From contig OX639991.1 in assembly GCA_951828585.1 (NCBI GenBank), forward strand, positions 124,001 to 188,000: DNA of 64,000 bases, given 5' to 3'. The position numbers and the translations under genes are program-made. The stretch is from Longimicrobiales bacterium. GTDB lineage: Bacteria; Gemmatimonadota; Gemmatimonadetes; Longimicrobiales; Gaopeijiaceae. The notes under the pieces are model-generated. The model was not told the DNA's origin. It worked only from the letters and a program-made list of their open reading frames with translations, and ran no database searches. Every line of letters begins with the position of its first letter. The stretch's first letter is position 1. Shown here in pieces: positions 29,249 through 37,885 of the stretch.

Positions 29249-31696
29249 TCACTGGATGCACAGCCGCCAGACCTGCGCCACCAGAAAGCACACCACGAAT
29301 CCCATCACCAGCGGCAGCAGCGCCGACAGCGCCGTCCAGCGCCCGCTCCCGGTCTCCTTATAGATCGTGTAGATCGTCGTCGAGCACGGATTGTGGAGCA
29401 GGCTGAACAACATGAGGTTCACGCCGGTCAGCAGCGTCCATCCCCCGGCCGCGAGCAGCCCCTCCACCTCCCCCACCGAGTCGCTCTCGAACATGACGCC
29501 CGCGCCAGCGCCCAGGTCGGGATTGCCCAACGCGGCCACGGTCAGCATGAGGACCGTGGGGATCACGATTTCGTTGGCGGGGATGGCGATCACATAGGCG
29601 AGAAGGATCACCCCGTTCAGCCCCAGCAGGATGCCGAACGGGTCCAGCAGGCCGATCCCGTGCTCGGCCAGTGACGCGCCACCCACCGAGATGTTCGAGA
29701 GCAGCCAGATGACCGCGCCGGCGGGGATCGCGAAGAGGACCGCGCGCCACAGGATGATGAGGGTGCGGTCGATGACCGAGGTATAGAGGGTCTGCAGGAC
29801 GCGCGGGGGACGGTAGGGGGGGAGTTCCAGCGAGAAGGTGGTGGCCTCGCCCTTCAGCACGGTGCGGGAGAGCCCCCACGAAGTCAGGAACATGAAGGCG
29901 ATCCCCAGGAGCGCGATGGCGACGACCGCCCCGGCCGAGACCACCCCCGCGAGGTGCGACGGCACCAGCGCCCCGATGAAGATGGTCGCGATCAGGATCT
30001 GGGTGGGCCAGCGGCCGTTGCACAGCGAGAAGTTGTTGGTAATGATCGCGATCAGCCGCTCCCGGGGACTGTCGATCACGCGCGTGGCGACGACCCCGGC
30101 CGCGTTGCAGCCGAACCCCATGCTCATGGTGAGCGCCTGCTTGCCGTGCGCGCCCGCGCGGCGGAAGAGCGAGTCGAGGTTGAAGGCGACGCGCGGCAGA
30201 TAGCCGAAGTCCTCCAGCAGGGTGAAGAGGGGGAAGAAGATGGCCATGGGGGGAAGCATGACGCTCACCACCCACGCGGTCGCGAGGTAGACGCCGTCGA
30301 AGAGGAAGCCGCTCAGCCACCAGGGCATTCGGGCCCACTCGCCGAAAGACAGCAGGACGGGGTGCACGTTTTCGAGCAGCAGGGTCGCCAGCATCGCCGA
30401 GGGTACGTTGGCGCCGGCGATGGTGAGCCAGAACACGACCGCGAGGATGCCGAGCATGAGGGGGAAGCCGAAGACGCGGCTGGTGAGCCAGCGGTCCAGC
30501 CTTCGGTCCAGCTCCGCGCCCGCCCTCCTCGCCCCTTTGCGCACGCATCTGTCCGCGATGCGGGTGGCCTCGCGATAGAGGTTCTCGGCCAGCGCATCGT
30601 GGAAGCCGGGCCTGAGCTTCCAGCGATGACGGGTCGCCGCCTTCAATATGCGGGCGCGGCCCTGGGAGTCCGTGGAAGAAATCCCCCCGGCATTCGACCG
30701 GCGATGCATCCGCGCTGGACCGCTTCGCTCTGCGTTGCTCCTCGGGCGAATAGCGCTGCTATTCCCCTCTCGTCGCGCCTTGCCAGCCCGGCGCCTCGCC
30801 GCTCTCGGTGCTCGCGCGGATTCATCCACGGACTCCTGGGGGATTCCGGTATCGTCGTCATGAGGTGGTTGCGGGCCGCCCGCTCGAACGGCCGCCGCGT
30901 GGGCGCCCTCCTTCAAACCCCCATTCAACTGCCCGATCTCGCCCGTCCGCACGGCCTCCGCGACCCGCTCGTCGGCGTTGAGCAACCTCAGCGCCACCCA
31001 GCGCGCGTTGGGCAGCTCGGGGAACTCGTCGGCCACCAGCGGCGCGATGGCGTCCACCGCCTCCTCGACCGCCGCGGGGTGCGATTCGATCCGGTGGGGA
31101 CGGTTCCTGCGGGCGCCCGTGGCCACCTCGGTGGCCGCCTTGAGCAGCGCCTCGATCCCCTCCTTGCGGCGCGCTACGGCCGGGACCACCGGCACACCCA
31201 GCTCGCGCTCCAGCCGCTTCGCATCCACCGAGATGCCGTGGCGGCGGGCCTCGTCGACGAGGTTGAGGCAGACCACGACCCGGTCGGTGATCTCGAGGAT
31301 CTGGAGCACCAGGTTGAGGTTGCGCTCCAGGCGGGTCGCGTCGACGACGACGACGGTCACGTCCGGTTGCCCGAAGAGGATGAAGTCGCGCGCCACCTCC
31401 TCGTCGGCGCTGCCGGCGTGCAGCGAATAGGTGCCGGGCAGGTCGACCACCTTGACGCGGCGGCCGTCGTGCAGGAAGGCGCCCTCGGCCCGGGCGACGG
31501 TCTTGCCGGGCCAGTTGCCCGTGTGCTGGCGCAGGCCGGTCAGGGCGTTGAAGACGGTGGTCTTGCCGACGTTGGGGTTGCCGGCCAGCGCAATCAGGTG
31601 GTCCCAGCGATGCGGGCTCAGGCCCAGGCGGACCAGGTTGCTCGCGCGCCGCGGAGCGCTCGACGGGTGGGCGGCGGCGCGAGCGCTGGTGCTCAT
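29249..31696 (-). CDS. feoB: FeoB ferrous iron transporter
   Basis: The 815-residue product has an N-terminal G domain (GNPNVGKTT at 39-47, [12 protein letters not shown]) and a membrane domain with the gate motifs [12 protein letters not shown] and [11 protein letters not shown]. It imports Fe(II) across the inner membrane. Its ATG overlaps the regulator's stop (31693-31696). Residues about 287-344, between the helical and membrane parts, are arginine-rich and encoded by an inserted repeat element with 12-base inverted ends; the frame is kept. FeoA exists here only as domains of the upstream regulator. Confidence 0.93.
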   Translation of the reverse strand: MSTSARAAAHPSSAPRRASNLVRLGLSPHRWDHLIALAGNPNVGKTTVFNALTGLRQHTGNWPGKTVARAEGAFLHDGRRVKVVDLPGTYSLHAGSADEEVARDFILFGQPDVTVVVVDATRLERNLNLVLQILEITDRVVVCLNLVDEARRHGISVDAKRLERELGVPVVPAVARRKEGIEALLKAATEVATGARRNRPHRIESHPAAVEEAVDAIAPLVADEFPELPNARWVALRLLNADERVAEAVRTGEIGQLNGGLKEGAHAAAVRAGGPQPPHDDDTGIPQESVDESARAPRAARRRAGKARREGNSSAIRPRSNAERSGPARMHRRSNAGGISSTDSQGRARILKAATRHRWKLRPGFHDALAENLYREATRIADRCVRKGARRAGAELDRRLDRWLTSRVFGFPLMLGILAVVFWLTIAGANVPSAMLATLLLENVHPVLLSFGEWARMPWWLSGFLFDGVYLATAWVVSVMLPPMAIFFPLFTLLEDFGYLPRVAFNLDSLFRRAGAHGKQALTMSMGFGCNAAGVVATRVIDSPRERLIAIITNNFSLCNGRWPTQILIATIFIGALVPSHLAGVVSAGAVVAIALLGIAFMFLTSWGLSRTVLKGEATTFSLELPPYRPPRVLQTLYTSVIDRTLIILWRAVLFAIPAGAVIWLLSNISVGGASLAEHGIGLLDPFGILLGLNGVILLAYVIAIPANEIVIPTVLMLTVAALGNPDLGAGAGVMFESDSVGEVEGLLAAGGWTLLTGVNLMLFSLLHNPCSTTIYTIYKETGSGRWTALSALLPLVMGFVVCFLVAQVWRLCIQ
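30665..30836. repeat. MITE-like element inserted in feoB
   Basis: A roughly 172-bp segment is bounded by perfect inverted repeats GGAGTCCGTGGA (30665-30676) and TCCACGGACTCC (30825-30836). Weaker similarity continues inward. An internal hairpin with arms GAATAGC and GCTATTC is present. It has no gene of its own and is translated in frame as part of FeoB. The same terminus occurs alone at 48606-48617, so a dispersed family is likely. Confidence 0.7.
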
Positions 31697-32730
31697 GACG
31701 CCTTCTTCTCGACCTCGTCGGCGATGTCCACCCGGATGTGGGCCGCCTGCTCATGGCGTAGAGCGATCAGCGCACCGCGGATGTCGTAGGCGACCGGATC
31801 GCCCGCGGCGCTGCGCATGCGGGCGTGGATGACCGTCCCCGGCACCACGCCCAGATCGAGGAGGCGGCGGCGCGCGGGGCCGCGGCACGCCGGCGCGATC
31901 CCCACAACCGACGCGGAACCACCCGGCTGGACTTCGGCCAGGGACCGCGTCGATCCGGCATCGACCACCTCGGCGGACGGCTCCACGGTGACGTTTCGGG
32001 CCAGCGCGCTGGAGATGTCGTAGCGTTCGTCCCCGCTCCGGAAGCGCACTCGGCCCGCAACCCCCTCGAGCCGCTCCACCGGCATCATGAGTCCCAAACC
32101 GAGGCCCACGAGTTCGCGGTAGATGTCCTCGGGCTCGTCCTCGAGGTGGGTGATCACGGCTCTCCCGCCGGGTTCAATTGCGGCGAGCGGCACACCGGCA
32201 CGCTCGGGCATCTCTCCCGCGGCCGTCGGGATCGGGTCACCGTGGGGATCGTAGACGGGGTGGCCCAGCGCGGCAGCCAGGTCGTCGGCTTCGGTCGCGG
32301 TGAGGAGATGCTCGCGGGCCTCGGCCTGGACGTGCCAGTCCTCGGGAGGGGTGGCGGTGCGGTCGGCCAGGAAGCGCTCCCACAGGCGGTGCGTGCGCAC
32401 GATGTGCAGGGCCTGCGCCCGGCCGGGCTCGGTGAGGCGGAATCGCGCGGCCCCGGCGGTGACGAGCTGCTGTTCCTCGAGCCGCTGGAGGAGCCGGATG
32501 GCCTGGGAGCGCGAGATCTGCACGCCGCCAGCCACGCTCTCGGCGGTGGCGGGAAGGCGGTCGTACTCGAGCTTGTAGAGCTGTTTGAGCACGTCCTCCA
32601 TGCGGACACGCTCGGTGAGGCGGGCGATCCGGCCCAGGCGGGAGGCGATTCCGCGGCCGGGCCAGAAGAAGGCGGCGCAGAGGAGGACGAGGGCGAAAAA
32701 GACCAGGAGCGCGAGGGCGGGGTCGGGCAT
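31693..32730 (-). CDS. membrane-anchored DtxR-type regulator with FeoA domains
   Basis: The 345-residue product begins [23 protein letters not shown], a membrane helix. Next comes a winged HTH and metal-binding/dimerisation region like DtxR/MntR ([60 protein letters not shown]). Two SH3-like FeoA domains follow (about 190-260 and 270-340, the last [16 protein letters not shown]). It probably senses Fe(II) or Mn(II), represses the operon, and supplies FeoA function to FeoB in one chain. The membrane helix on a DNA-binding regulator is unusual. A palindromic operator lies about 60 bp upstream. Confidence 0.8.
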   Translation of the reverse strand: MPDPALALLVFFALVLLCAAFFWPGRGIASRLGRIARLTERVRMEDVLKQLYKLEYDRLPATAESVAGGVQISRSQAIRLLQRLEEQQLVTAGAARFRLTEPGRAQALHIVRTHRLWERFLADRTATPPEDWHVQAEAREHLLTATEADDLAAALGHPVYDPHGDPIPTAAGEMPERAGVPLAAIEPGGRAVITHLEDEPEDIYRELVGLGLGLMMPVERLEGVAGRVRFRSGDERYDISSALARNVTVEPSAEVVDAGSTRSLAEVQPGGSASVVGIAPACRGPARRRLLDLGVVPGTVIHARMRSAAGDPVAYDIRGALIALRHEQAAHIRVDIADEVEKKAS

Positions 32731-32787
32731 TTGTGGAACTCTCGAGAGGTGGCCTGGATGGATCGATCGCAGCTTGCTTCGATACAA

Positions 32788-32803
32788 TTTAGGCAAGCCT
32801 AAA
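32788..32803. promoter_or_regulatory. DtxR/MntR-type operator of the feo operon
   Basis: TTTAGGC-AA-GCCTAAA is a perfect 7-bp inverted repeat 58-73 bases upstream of the regulator's ATG. It resembles the TTAGG...CCTAA core of DtxR/IdeR-family boxes. Its place before a DtxR-like gene followed by feoB suggests metal-dependent autoregulation. Confidence 0.75.
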
Positions 32804-32917
32804 AATCTTGGCAAGTCGAAGTCGGCCAAGGTCGTTGATCCAGCGGCCAGCACGGGTGCGGGGCCGCGCGAATGCGGGGGGATTCTGGCCACGGGCCACG
32901 GGAGAGCCGGGAATCAG

Positions 32918-33293
32918 CTACCGGTTCAGCCGATACATCCGCACGTACTGCACATCCAGTTCGTCCCGCCAGACGCCGAGCACGTAGTCGGTTCCGATCT
33001 CCATATAGGGCGCCTGATACTGGATGAACCCCCGCTCCAGTCCCGGTGGCAGCTCGACGCTGCCGAGCCAGGTGCCGTCCGGGGCGAAGACCTCGAAGGT
33101 GGAGGATCGGCGCCGGCAATGTAGTACGGCGCCAGCCACAGGTGTCCCGTCGCGTCCACATGAACGGAGCGCAGGACGGGAAGCGTCCGGGCCCTGGGGT
33201 ATTCGCTCCACATCCGCCTGACGAAGTCGACCTGGTCTGCCGGTGCGCCGGCCCCTGCCACCATCCCCACAATGCCCTCGATGTGAGCCTCGT
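32918..33293 (-). pseudogene. C-terminal fragment of a 6-bladed propeller gene
   Basis: The sequence reads EAHIEGIVGMVAGAGAPADQVDFVRRMW, then LPVLRSVHVDATGHLWLAPYYIAGADPP. After a one-base frameshift near 33105 it reads STFEVFAPDGTWLGSVELPPGLERGF and ends VLGVWRDELDVQYVRMYRLNR. This is the last blade and tail of the propeller family seen at 37882-38889 and 57700-58890. It lies on the same strand as, and downstream of, a propeller gene that lacks exactly this part, so both are probably halves of one gene split by the island between them. Confidence 0.65.
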
Positions 33294-33922
33294 ACTGACC
33301 CCCTCTCCTGATAGGCGGAAGGTTTTTTCCATCGCCCGGAGAGCTTTTTCCGGGTGGACCGGAAGGTTTTTTCCACCGACCTGTAAAGCCTTGCAGGCGT
33401 TGGGATTCCGAACGCCCGAAGCGTCGCGAAGAGGCTCCGGACGGTGCGGGTCGAGCGGTTCAGCCGCTCCGCCAGATGCTTTCTGGACACCCGGCACCTG
33501 CCGTTGCGGTCGGTGTAGAACCGCGCAACGACGTAGAGCCGGAACGGCGCGGCGGTAGGCTGCTTCATCAGGTCCCGGACGAAGACCTTGGCGTGACGTT
33601 CGCCCGGCTTCGTGAGCGCCTCGGGAGCGGCCCGGAGCACGTCCGGATCAACAAGACCCTTCGCCCGGAGGCTGGCGACATGGGCGGCCAGCGTCTTGGA
33701 ACAGAACCCGGTGGCCGCCCCCAGTTGCTGCACGGTGTATCGGAGACACGCGGTTGAGCGGCGCGCCGCCAAGAGCCACGCCAAGGCGAGCAACTCGCCG
33801 CCGGGCAGGACGGTCAGCCGCTCCGGAATCAGCGCGTAGCTGCACCCGAGCGGATTGCGGGGGTGGAAGTCATGGGAAGGGGCTTGCGCCTCAGGCCGGG
33901 CGTGGGTAGCGTTCTTGCGCAT
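32918..33922 (-). CDS. helix-turn-helix replication/regulator-like protein, tail runs into foreign DNA
   Basis: The authentic part (MRKNATHARPEAQ onward, about 205 residues) has two winged-helix units: YTVQQLGAATGFCSKTLAAHVASLRAKGLVDP and RVSRKHLAERLNRSTRTVRSLFATLRAFGI. Such paired HTH proteins act as plasmid or phage replication initiators or regulators. Near residue 195 come EKTFRSTRKKLSGRWKKPS, encoded by three iteron-like repeats. Beyond 33300 the frame continues into the propeller remnant, so the original stop is lost and the C-terminus is artefactual. GGAAGAGAG precedes ATG 33922. Confidence 0.6.
   Translation of the reverse strand: MRKNATHARPEAQAPSHDFHPRNPLGCSYALIPERLTVLPGGELLALAWLLAARRSTACLRYTVQQLGAATGFCSKTLAAHVASLRAKGLVDPDVLRAAPEALTKPGERHAKVFVRDLMKQPTAAPFRLYVVARFYTDRNGRCRVSRKHLAERLNRSTRTVRSLFATLRAFGIPTPARLYRSVEKTFRSTRKKLSGRWKKPSAYQERGSVRGSHRGHCGDGGRGRRTGRPGRLRQADVERIPQGPDASRPALRSCGRDGTPVAGAVLHCRRRSSTFEVFAPDGTWLGSVELPPGLERGFIQYQAPYMEIGTDYVLGVWRDELDVQYVRMYRLNR
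33317..33374. repeat. three iteron-like direct repeats inside the HTH gene
   Basis: GGAAGGTTTTTTCC at 33317-33330, GGAGAGCTTTTTCC at 33338-33351 and GGAAGGTTTTTTCC at 33361-33374 recur every 21-23 bp, about two helical turns. Spacing and location in an HTH gene resemble iterons or origins embedded in replication genes. They could equally be binding sites for autoregulation. Confidence 0.6.
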
Positions 33923-33984
33923 CGGAAATCTCTCTTCCGGTGAAGCCGCCGCGCCATGCCAACAGCGCGTCAACGCATTGGAGA

Positions 33985-34005
33985 CCCCCGCCCTCGTGGC
34001 GGGGG
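33985..34005. terminator. GC-rich hairpin upstream of HTH gene
   Basis: Arms CCCCCGCC and GGCGGGGG enclose CTCGT, followed on the plus strand by TTTCC. It resembles an intrinsic terminator with a weak T tract, and could also be an insulator between the HTH gene and the terminator to its right. About 300 bp around it (34006-34315) contain no gene that I can support. Confidence 0.45.
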
Positions 34006-34218
34006 TTTCCGCGTTTGCGGCGTGTATGGTCATGCGACCGAGCCTAACGCGACCTCGCGTTTCGGGGAAGTCGAAGGGGGTTCAGGAGCCTTGGGGGGAT
34101 CGAAGGGGAAACCCCTCGCCAGCCCCCGGTTGTTCCCACACGGGGTATGCTGGCTTACGGTCGCCAACGGCGCGGGCCGGGGGTCGCCACCCTCCGCTCG
34201 GACTCCCCGCGCCCAACG

Positions 34219-34254
34219 AAAAAGCTCCCCCGGCAGCCGAAGCCGCCGGGGGAG
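34219..34254 (-). terminator. intrinsic terminator of the lipoprotein/HEAAH operon
   Basis: On the minus strand an 11-bp perfect stem (GCTCCCCCGGC with GCCGGGGGAGC) is followed by TTTTT. It lies about 60 bases after the stop of the HEAAH gene, the correct side for ending transcription of the minus-strand pair 35564-34316. Confidence 0.8.
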
Positions 34255-34315
34255 CGTGAAGTTGTCTCTGACAGTCGTTCGCCCGCGAAACCGGGACGCG
34301 CGGCTACCGGGCCGT

Positions 34316-34998
34316 TTATCTCCCCCGCTTCTTCTGCCGTCGGGCCGCCAGTACCCAAGCCAAGCCCGGTACCGCCAACGCCAGCCACCAAAGTACGCCG
34401 GACCGCTCCACGGGAAGGGGTACGCCAGCCGTTCTCATGCCGAGTCCGGGATGCGTGACTTCGTCGAAGCAATTGCCCGCACGCGACCTCAGGATTTCGT
34501 GGAGATTATCCCACACTGCGTCGGCCATGTCTCTTCCACGAAAGTAGTTGTCCCGGAGCGAGGCGTGCGCGGCTTCGTGAGTCATGGTTTCCCGCAAGTC
34601 CGGTGGCGTGATAACCTGTGAAGCTGCCGGTTCCTGATAGTACTTGCTGATGGCGATTTGAGACCTCCACTCGGTGTGTTCGGAGGCCCCTTCATGTCGC
34701 CCCAGTCAAGATTTAGGGCGATGTGGTCGACCCACCAGATCCCGCACGTCGTCCTCGCCAGTTCGGCACCCTCATGTGCCGCCGAGAGCACGTCTTTGCA
34801 TTCGGCTGGCGCATCCGACACCGCAGCCCCAAGGTTGTCGACCCAGCGTCGTTCCATGCGCGGACTCATTCTGTCCATGCTGCTTCCCCAGCCAGTGTAG
34901 CAGCCACTTGGTACATTTTGCGCCGCCGTGCTGGAGGGGAGCCCGCCCAAGAGCGCGGCGAACAGGACGATCACGCCCAGCTTCATTGGGGTTCTCAT
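34316..34998 (-). pseudogene. secreted HEAAH metallopeptidase-like protein with one frameshift
   Basis: The first part (MRTPMKLGVIVLFAALLGGLPSSTAAQ to DHIALNLDWGDMKG) has a signal peptide. Near 34675 the frame slips by one, and the second part continues ASEHTEWRSQIAISKYYQEP, then RETMTHEAAHASLRDNYF, where HEAAH is a zinc-peptidase-like HExxH motif. The tail is a membrane helix followed by RRQKKRGR. Read together they give about 225 residues. It may be a true pseudogene, a sequencing error at the GGGG run, or programmed frameshifting. The ATG overlaps the lipoprotein stop (34995-34998). Confidence 0.6.
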
Positions 34999-35564
34999 CG
35001 GGAATCCTCAACTTGGTGGATCCTCGTCCACGGCGGCCCTCCGGGGACCACCCATTTCCCATCCTCCAGCCGCCAAGGCATCGCAGAGCTAAACCCGCAG
35101 TCCTTTTCCGGCTCCCCGACTCTCCAGCCGCCGCCTTCCAGCAGTTCCAGCGGCATCCTGTAGGCGCAACCGGGGCGAATCCCTCCGTAGCCAATACGAA
35201 TCGCTGTGGATGGCGTTCCCACGCGCGAGCCCTCGCGCGTGAAGAGATGAATGACCCCGAGGATATACGGCGTCAGGACTTCGTGTTTCGTCCAAGCGGG
35301 AAAGGCGATCCCGGCTTCATGGACGTACTCCTCGATCGCCTCCGCAATCTCCGGGCCTTGATGGTTTCTGCTGCGGTGCAGATACTTCCAGGCCCCGTCC
35401 CGCACCCTGATATCCGAAGGGTCCTCGCCGACGTGCGCCGCGAAGGTCTCGATGATCTTCTTTCCGAGGTTGTCCGGATCAGCGGCTGTCGGGACTCCCT
35501 TCTCTCCGCAGCCCGCGACGGCGGCCAGCAGCAGCAGGGTGGCAAGTGTGGTGGTGGTTTTCAT
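34995..35564 (-). CDS. lipoprotein of unknown function
   Basis: The 189-residue product starts MKTTTTLATLLLLAAVAGCGEKG with a clear lipobox. AAGGAG lies upstream of ATG 35564, which beats the longer GTG/ATG readings. The mature part contains DIRVRDGAWKYLHRSRNHQGPEIAEAIEEYVHEAGI and several Trp/Pro-rich stretches. No family is recognised. It is translationally coupled to the HEAAH protein, so the two may work together at the cell surface. Confidence 0.7.
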   Translation of the reverse strand: MKTTTTLATLLLLAAVAGCGEKGVPTAADPDNLGKKIIETFAAHVGEDPSDIRVRDGAWKYLHRSRNHQGPEIAEAIEEYVHEAGIAFPAWTKHEVLTPYILGVIHLFTREGSRVGTPSTAIRIGYGGIRPGCAYRMPLELLEGGGWRVGEPEKDCGFSSAMPWRLEDGKWVVPGGPPWTRIHQVEDSR

Positions 35565-35809
35565 GGGTCCTTTCTCCTTGTCTGGAGGGGGCGGTTTCGG
35601 GGTGGGGTTCCCAATGAATACCCCCGGCCTCCGGGTCGGGATAACGAATGTGGACACCATAGTACGTGGCTCCGCATTCGCGCAAGAGGGTACGGCGGCC
35701 ACCCGGCCGCCTCACGCCTTATACGGTCGTGCGGCTTCACGCAATAGGGTTTCGGGCAGCCCGCGCCAACTCCCGCGCCATGTCCCCGCCACCGCATCGA
35801 GGCGGCGGC

Positions 35810-36847
35810 CTAGTCGATTCCCACGGCTTCAAGGGCGGTGGCGGTCGGGACGCCCGCGCGGACGAGCTTGTCCACGACGGAGGCGCGGGACACCATGTCG
35901 AGCGCGTAGGAGTCGTGGGTCAGCGTGACGCCGGTTTCCAGCTTCGCGGACAACTCGGCTTCAACGCACCGCGTGAAGGGTAGAACGAGTTGGAGGTGCA
36001 GCCTCCGGAGGCTTTCGCGTTGGCTCGTGCCGTCGGCGTCGCCGAAGAGCAGGGCGGGAGGGTAGCCGAGGCTGGACGCCACGCCTTCGGCGGCTTGGCG
36101 GTGGGCGCGGACGAGCGCCTCGTTGAAGGCGGCTCCGAGGCGGTCCGGCCGCCAGTCCCGGTGGGGCGCGGCCCCCGGCCCCGCGCCCATTCCGCCCGCC
36201 GTGGTCGGCGGCATGGCCACGCCGCCGCGAAGCGCCGCCACGGCGGTCTTGATGGCCGAGGTGTCTCCGGCCATCTCGGGGACGGGAATTAGCGAGCCCA
36301 CGGGACCGCCGGCCTCGTCGGCGACGGCCTTTTCGGCCTCGGCGGCCATGCGCGCGGTCTCCGATGCCCGGACGTGGCCGGCAACGCCCCTCCACGGTTC
36401 GGCGGCCGTCGAGCCCCAGCGTAAGACGATCAGGTCGGCGGCGGGTACGGCGCGGGTGTAGGATTCGGTGGGGGATGGGGTGGTCACCTTCGCCGTCCAC
36501 CTCGACGGATCGTCGCCCCTGCCGGTCCAGTCCCACTCGCTGGCGCGTGTGAGCCGAAGGCCTTCGTTCGCCGTCAGGACGTGCAGGGATTCGCCGTGGC
36601 GTACGGCATCGTAGGCCATGGCCCCCAGCACGGACGGAGAGAGCGCGCGGCGCGCCTCGTCCGGACCCTCGACCCCGGCGGCGGCCATGATGCGCCCCAG
36701 CGTCCCGGCCACGGTTTCGACGGCGAAGCTCTTCCCGGCGTCGGCGACCTTCCCTTCGGCGGCCCCGAGCAGGGCGGTCACGACAAGATCGGTGTATCCG
36801 GACCGTTCCTCGGGCCGGCGCGCGGCCTTGCTCCACGGCCACCTCAC
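35810..36847 (-). CDS. phage portal protein (HK97-like)
   Basis: The 345-residue product contains AVETVAGTLGRIMAAAGVEG, SVLGAMAYDAVRHGESLHVL, ESYTRAVPAADLIVLRWGS, EPWRGVAGHVRASETARMAAEAEKA, and SSLGYPPALLFGDADGTSQRESLRRLHLQLVLPFTRCVEAEL. This is the order of HK97-family portal proteins, which form the dodecameric DNA entry ring. Start GTG 36847 overlaps the connector gene's stop (GTGA). The terminase and capsid genes that normally flank a portal gene are absent. Confidence 0.72.
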   Translation of the reverse strand: MRWPWSKAARRPEERSGYTDLVVTALLGAAEGKVADAGKSFAVETVAGTLGRIMAAAGVEGPDEARRALSPSVLGAMAYDAVRHGESLHVLTANEGLRLTRASEWDWTGRGDDPSRWTAKVTTPSPTESYTRAVPAADLIVLRWGSTAAEPWRGVAGHVRASETARMAAEAEKAVADEAGGPVGSLIPVPEMAGDTSAIKTAVAALRGGVAMPPTTAGGMGAGPGAAPHRDWRPDRLGAAFNEALVRAHRQAAEGVASSLGYPPALLFGDADGTSQRESLRRLHLQLVLPFTRCVEAELSAKLETGVTLTHDSYALDMVSRASVVDKLVRAGVPTATALEAVGID

Positions 36848-37284
36848 GGCGCGCCCCCGGCCACGGTGACGGGGTGGACCCGGTAGGGAGCCAGCACCTC
36901 GGCGGCCCCGGACTTGTGGAAGGCCCCGGCCATGGTGGACCGGAACTCGTTGTTGCCGGAGGTCCCCATCAGCCATCCGGAGGGATTGTCGCCTCTGGTT
37001 TGCTTCACCCATCCGGCCAGCCGGAGCGCGGCCTCGCTCTGCACGTCCAGGGGCGCGGACGGAGCCCAAGCCTGCACCCGGCGGCGCACCGGCAGCCAGA
37101 CCCGCGCGGCGTCCGCGGCGGACATGCCGAGCAGGGTGGCCACGTCGCCGGACTCGTCGAGGCATAGCTGCGCCGTGGCCTCGTTGTCCGGGGTGTAGTT
37201 GGAGCCGAAGAGCGAGGCGGCAAGCTGCGCGGCGGTCGTGATCAGGTTGCCGTCGGAGTCGGTCGCCAGCCTCAGGAGAGCCAC
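36844..37284 (-). CDS. phage head-tail connector-like protein (gp6-like)
   Basis: The 146-residue product (GTG 37284 preceded by GGGAGGGGG) reads ALLRLATDSDGNLITTAAQLAASLFGSNYTPDNEATAQLCLDESGDVATLLGMSAADAARVWLPVRRRVQAWAPSAP. This fits small helical phage head-tail connector or adaptor proteins, which often carry such packing-checkpoint helices. Its place before a portal gene is the reverse of the usual order. The assignment is by context and general composition. Confidence 0.5.
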   Translation of the reverse strand: MALLRLATDSDGNLITTAAQLAASLFGSNYTPDNEATAQLCLDESGDVATLLGMSAADAARVWLPVRRRVQAWAPSAPLDVQSEAALRLAGWVKQTRGDNPSGWLMGTSGNNEFRSTMAGAFHKSGAAEVLAPYRVHPVTVAGGAP

Positions 37285-37885
37285 GTACGCCCCCTCCCTT
37301 CGCCTCGCCGGCGGCGTAGTGCTCGACCAGCTTGGCCACGAACTCCGCCTTCCCGGCCTTCACGCTGAACGGCGGGTTCAGGAAGACCCGCCCCGCCCAC
37401 GGTTGGGACAGTCCGTCGACGTCGCGGGTGAAGTACCGCTTGGCGCGGACGGTCTTCTGCGCCACCTCGCAGCTTGCCGGGTCAAGGTCGATCCCTCCCA
37501 GCGCTTGCCGTGCGGCCCCGACCACGGCGGCGGGGGTGTACCACTCGTCGTCGTTGTTGTGGGTCGCGTTGCCGGGACGGGCCAGCTTCCCGGTCCCGAG
37601 CGCCTCGGCCACGCTGCCAAATGTCCCAAGTTGGGACATTTCGGGATACCGCTCGTAGAGCTTTTGAAGTCTATGATCCGTGCTCTTGGCGATCCCCACC
37701 TCGGCAAGCCACCTCCGGTAGGTCCCGTGTGGGCTCGCGTCCCTCACCGCTTGCAGGTCGCGGCCCGCCTCCCACGCCGCTTCCACCGTTTGGCGCGCCA
37801 GTCCGGAGAACCGGCCCACGGAGGCGACGGCCCGGCGCTTGGCGTCCGCAAGGGAGCGGACGATCCGAAGGTTCGGCAGGCTCAA
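37285..37885 (-). pseudogene. phage-type DNA N6-adenine methyltransferase, C-terminus lost
   Basis: The start MSLPNLRIVRSLADAKRRA leads to an N-terminal helical domain (EAAWEAGRDLQAVRDASPHGTYRRWL). The phage Dam-like core follows: DDEWYTPAAVVGAARQALGGIDLDPAS, YFTRDVDGLSQPWAGRVFLNPPFS (catalytic NPPF at 170-173). After about residue 199 the frame enters the connector gene out of frame, so the last part of the fold is missing. The ATG overlaps the stop of the propeller fusion upstream (37882-37885). It is probably inactive. Confidence 0.65.

Noticed and set aside
33317-33374. A short CRISPR-like array.
   Set aside because: Only three 14-base units with 7-9 base gaps, inside a gene and with no cas genes; iterons fit better.
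34675-34680. Programmed -1 frameshifting in the HEAAH gene as the main explanation.
   Set aside because: There is a G run but no clear slippery heptamer followed by a pseudoknot that I can see; mutation or sequencing error is at least as likely.
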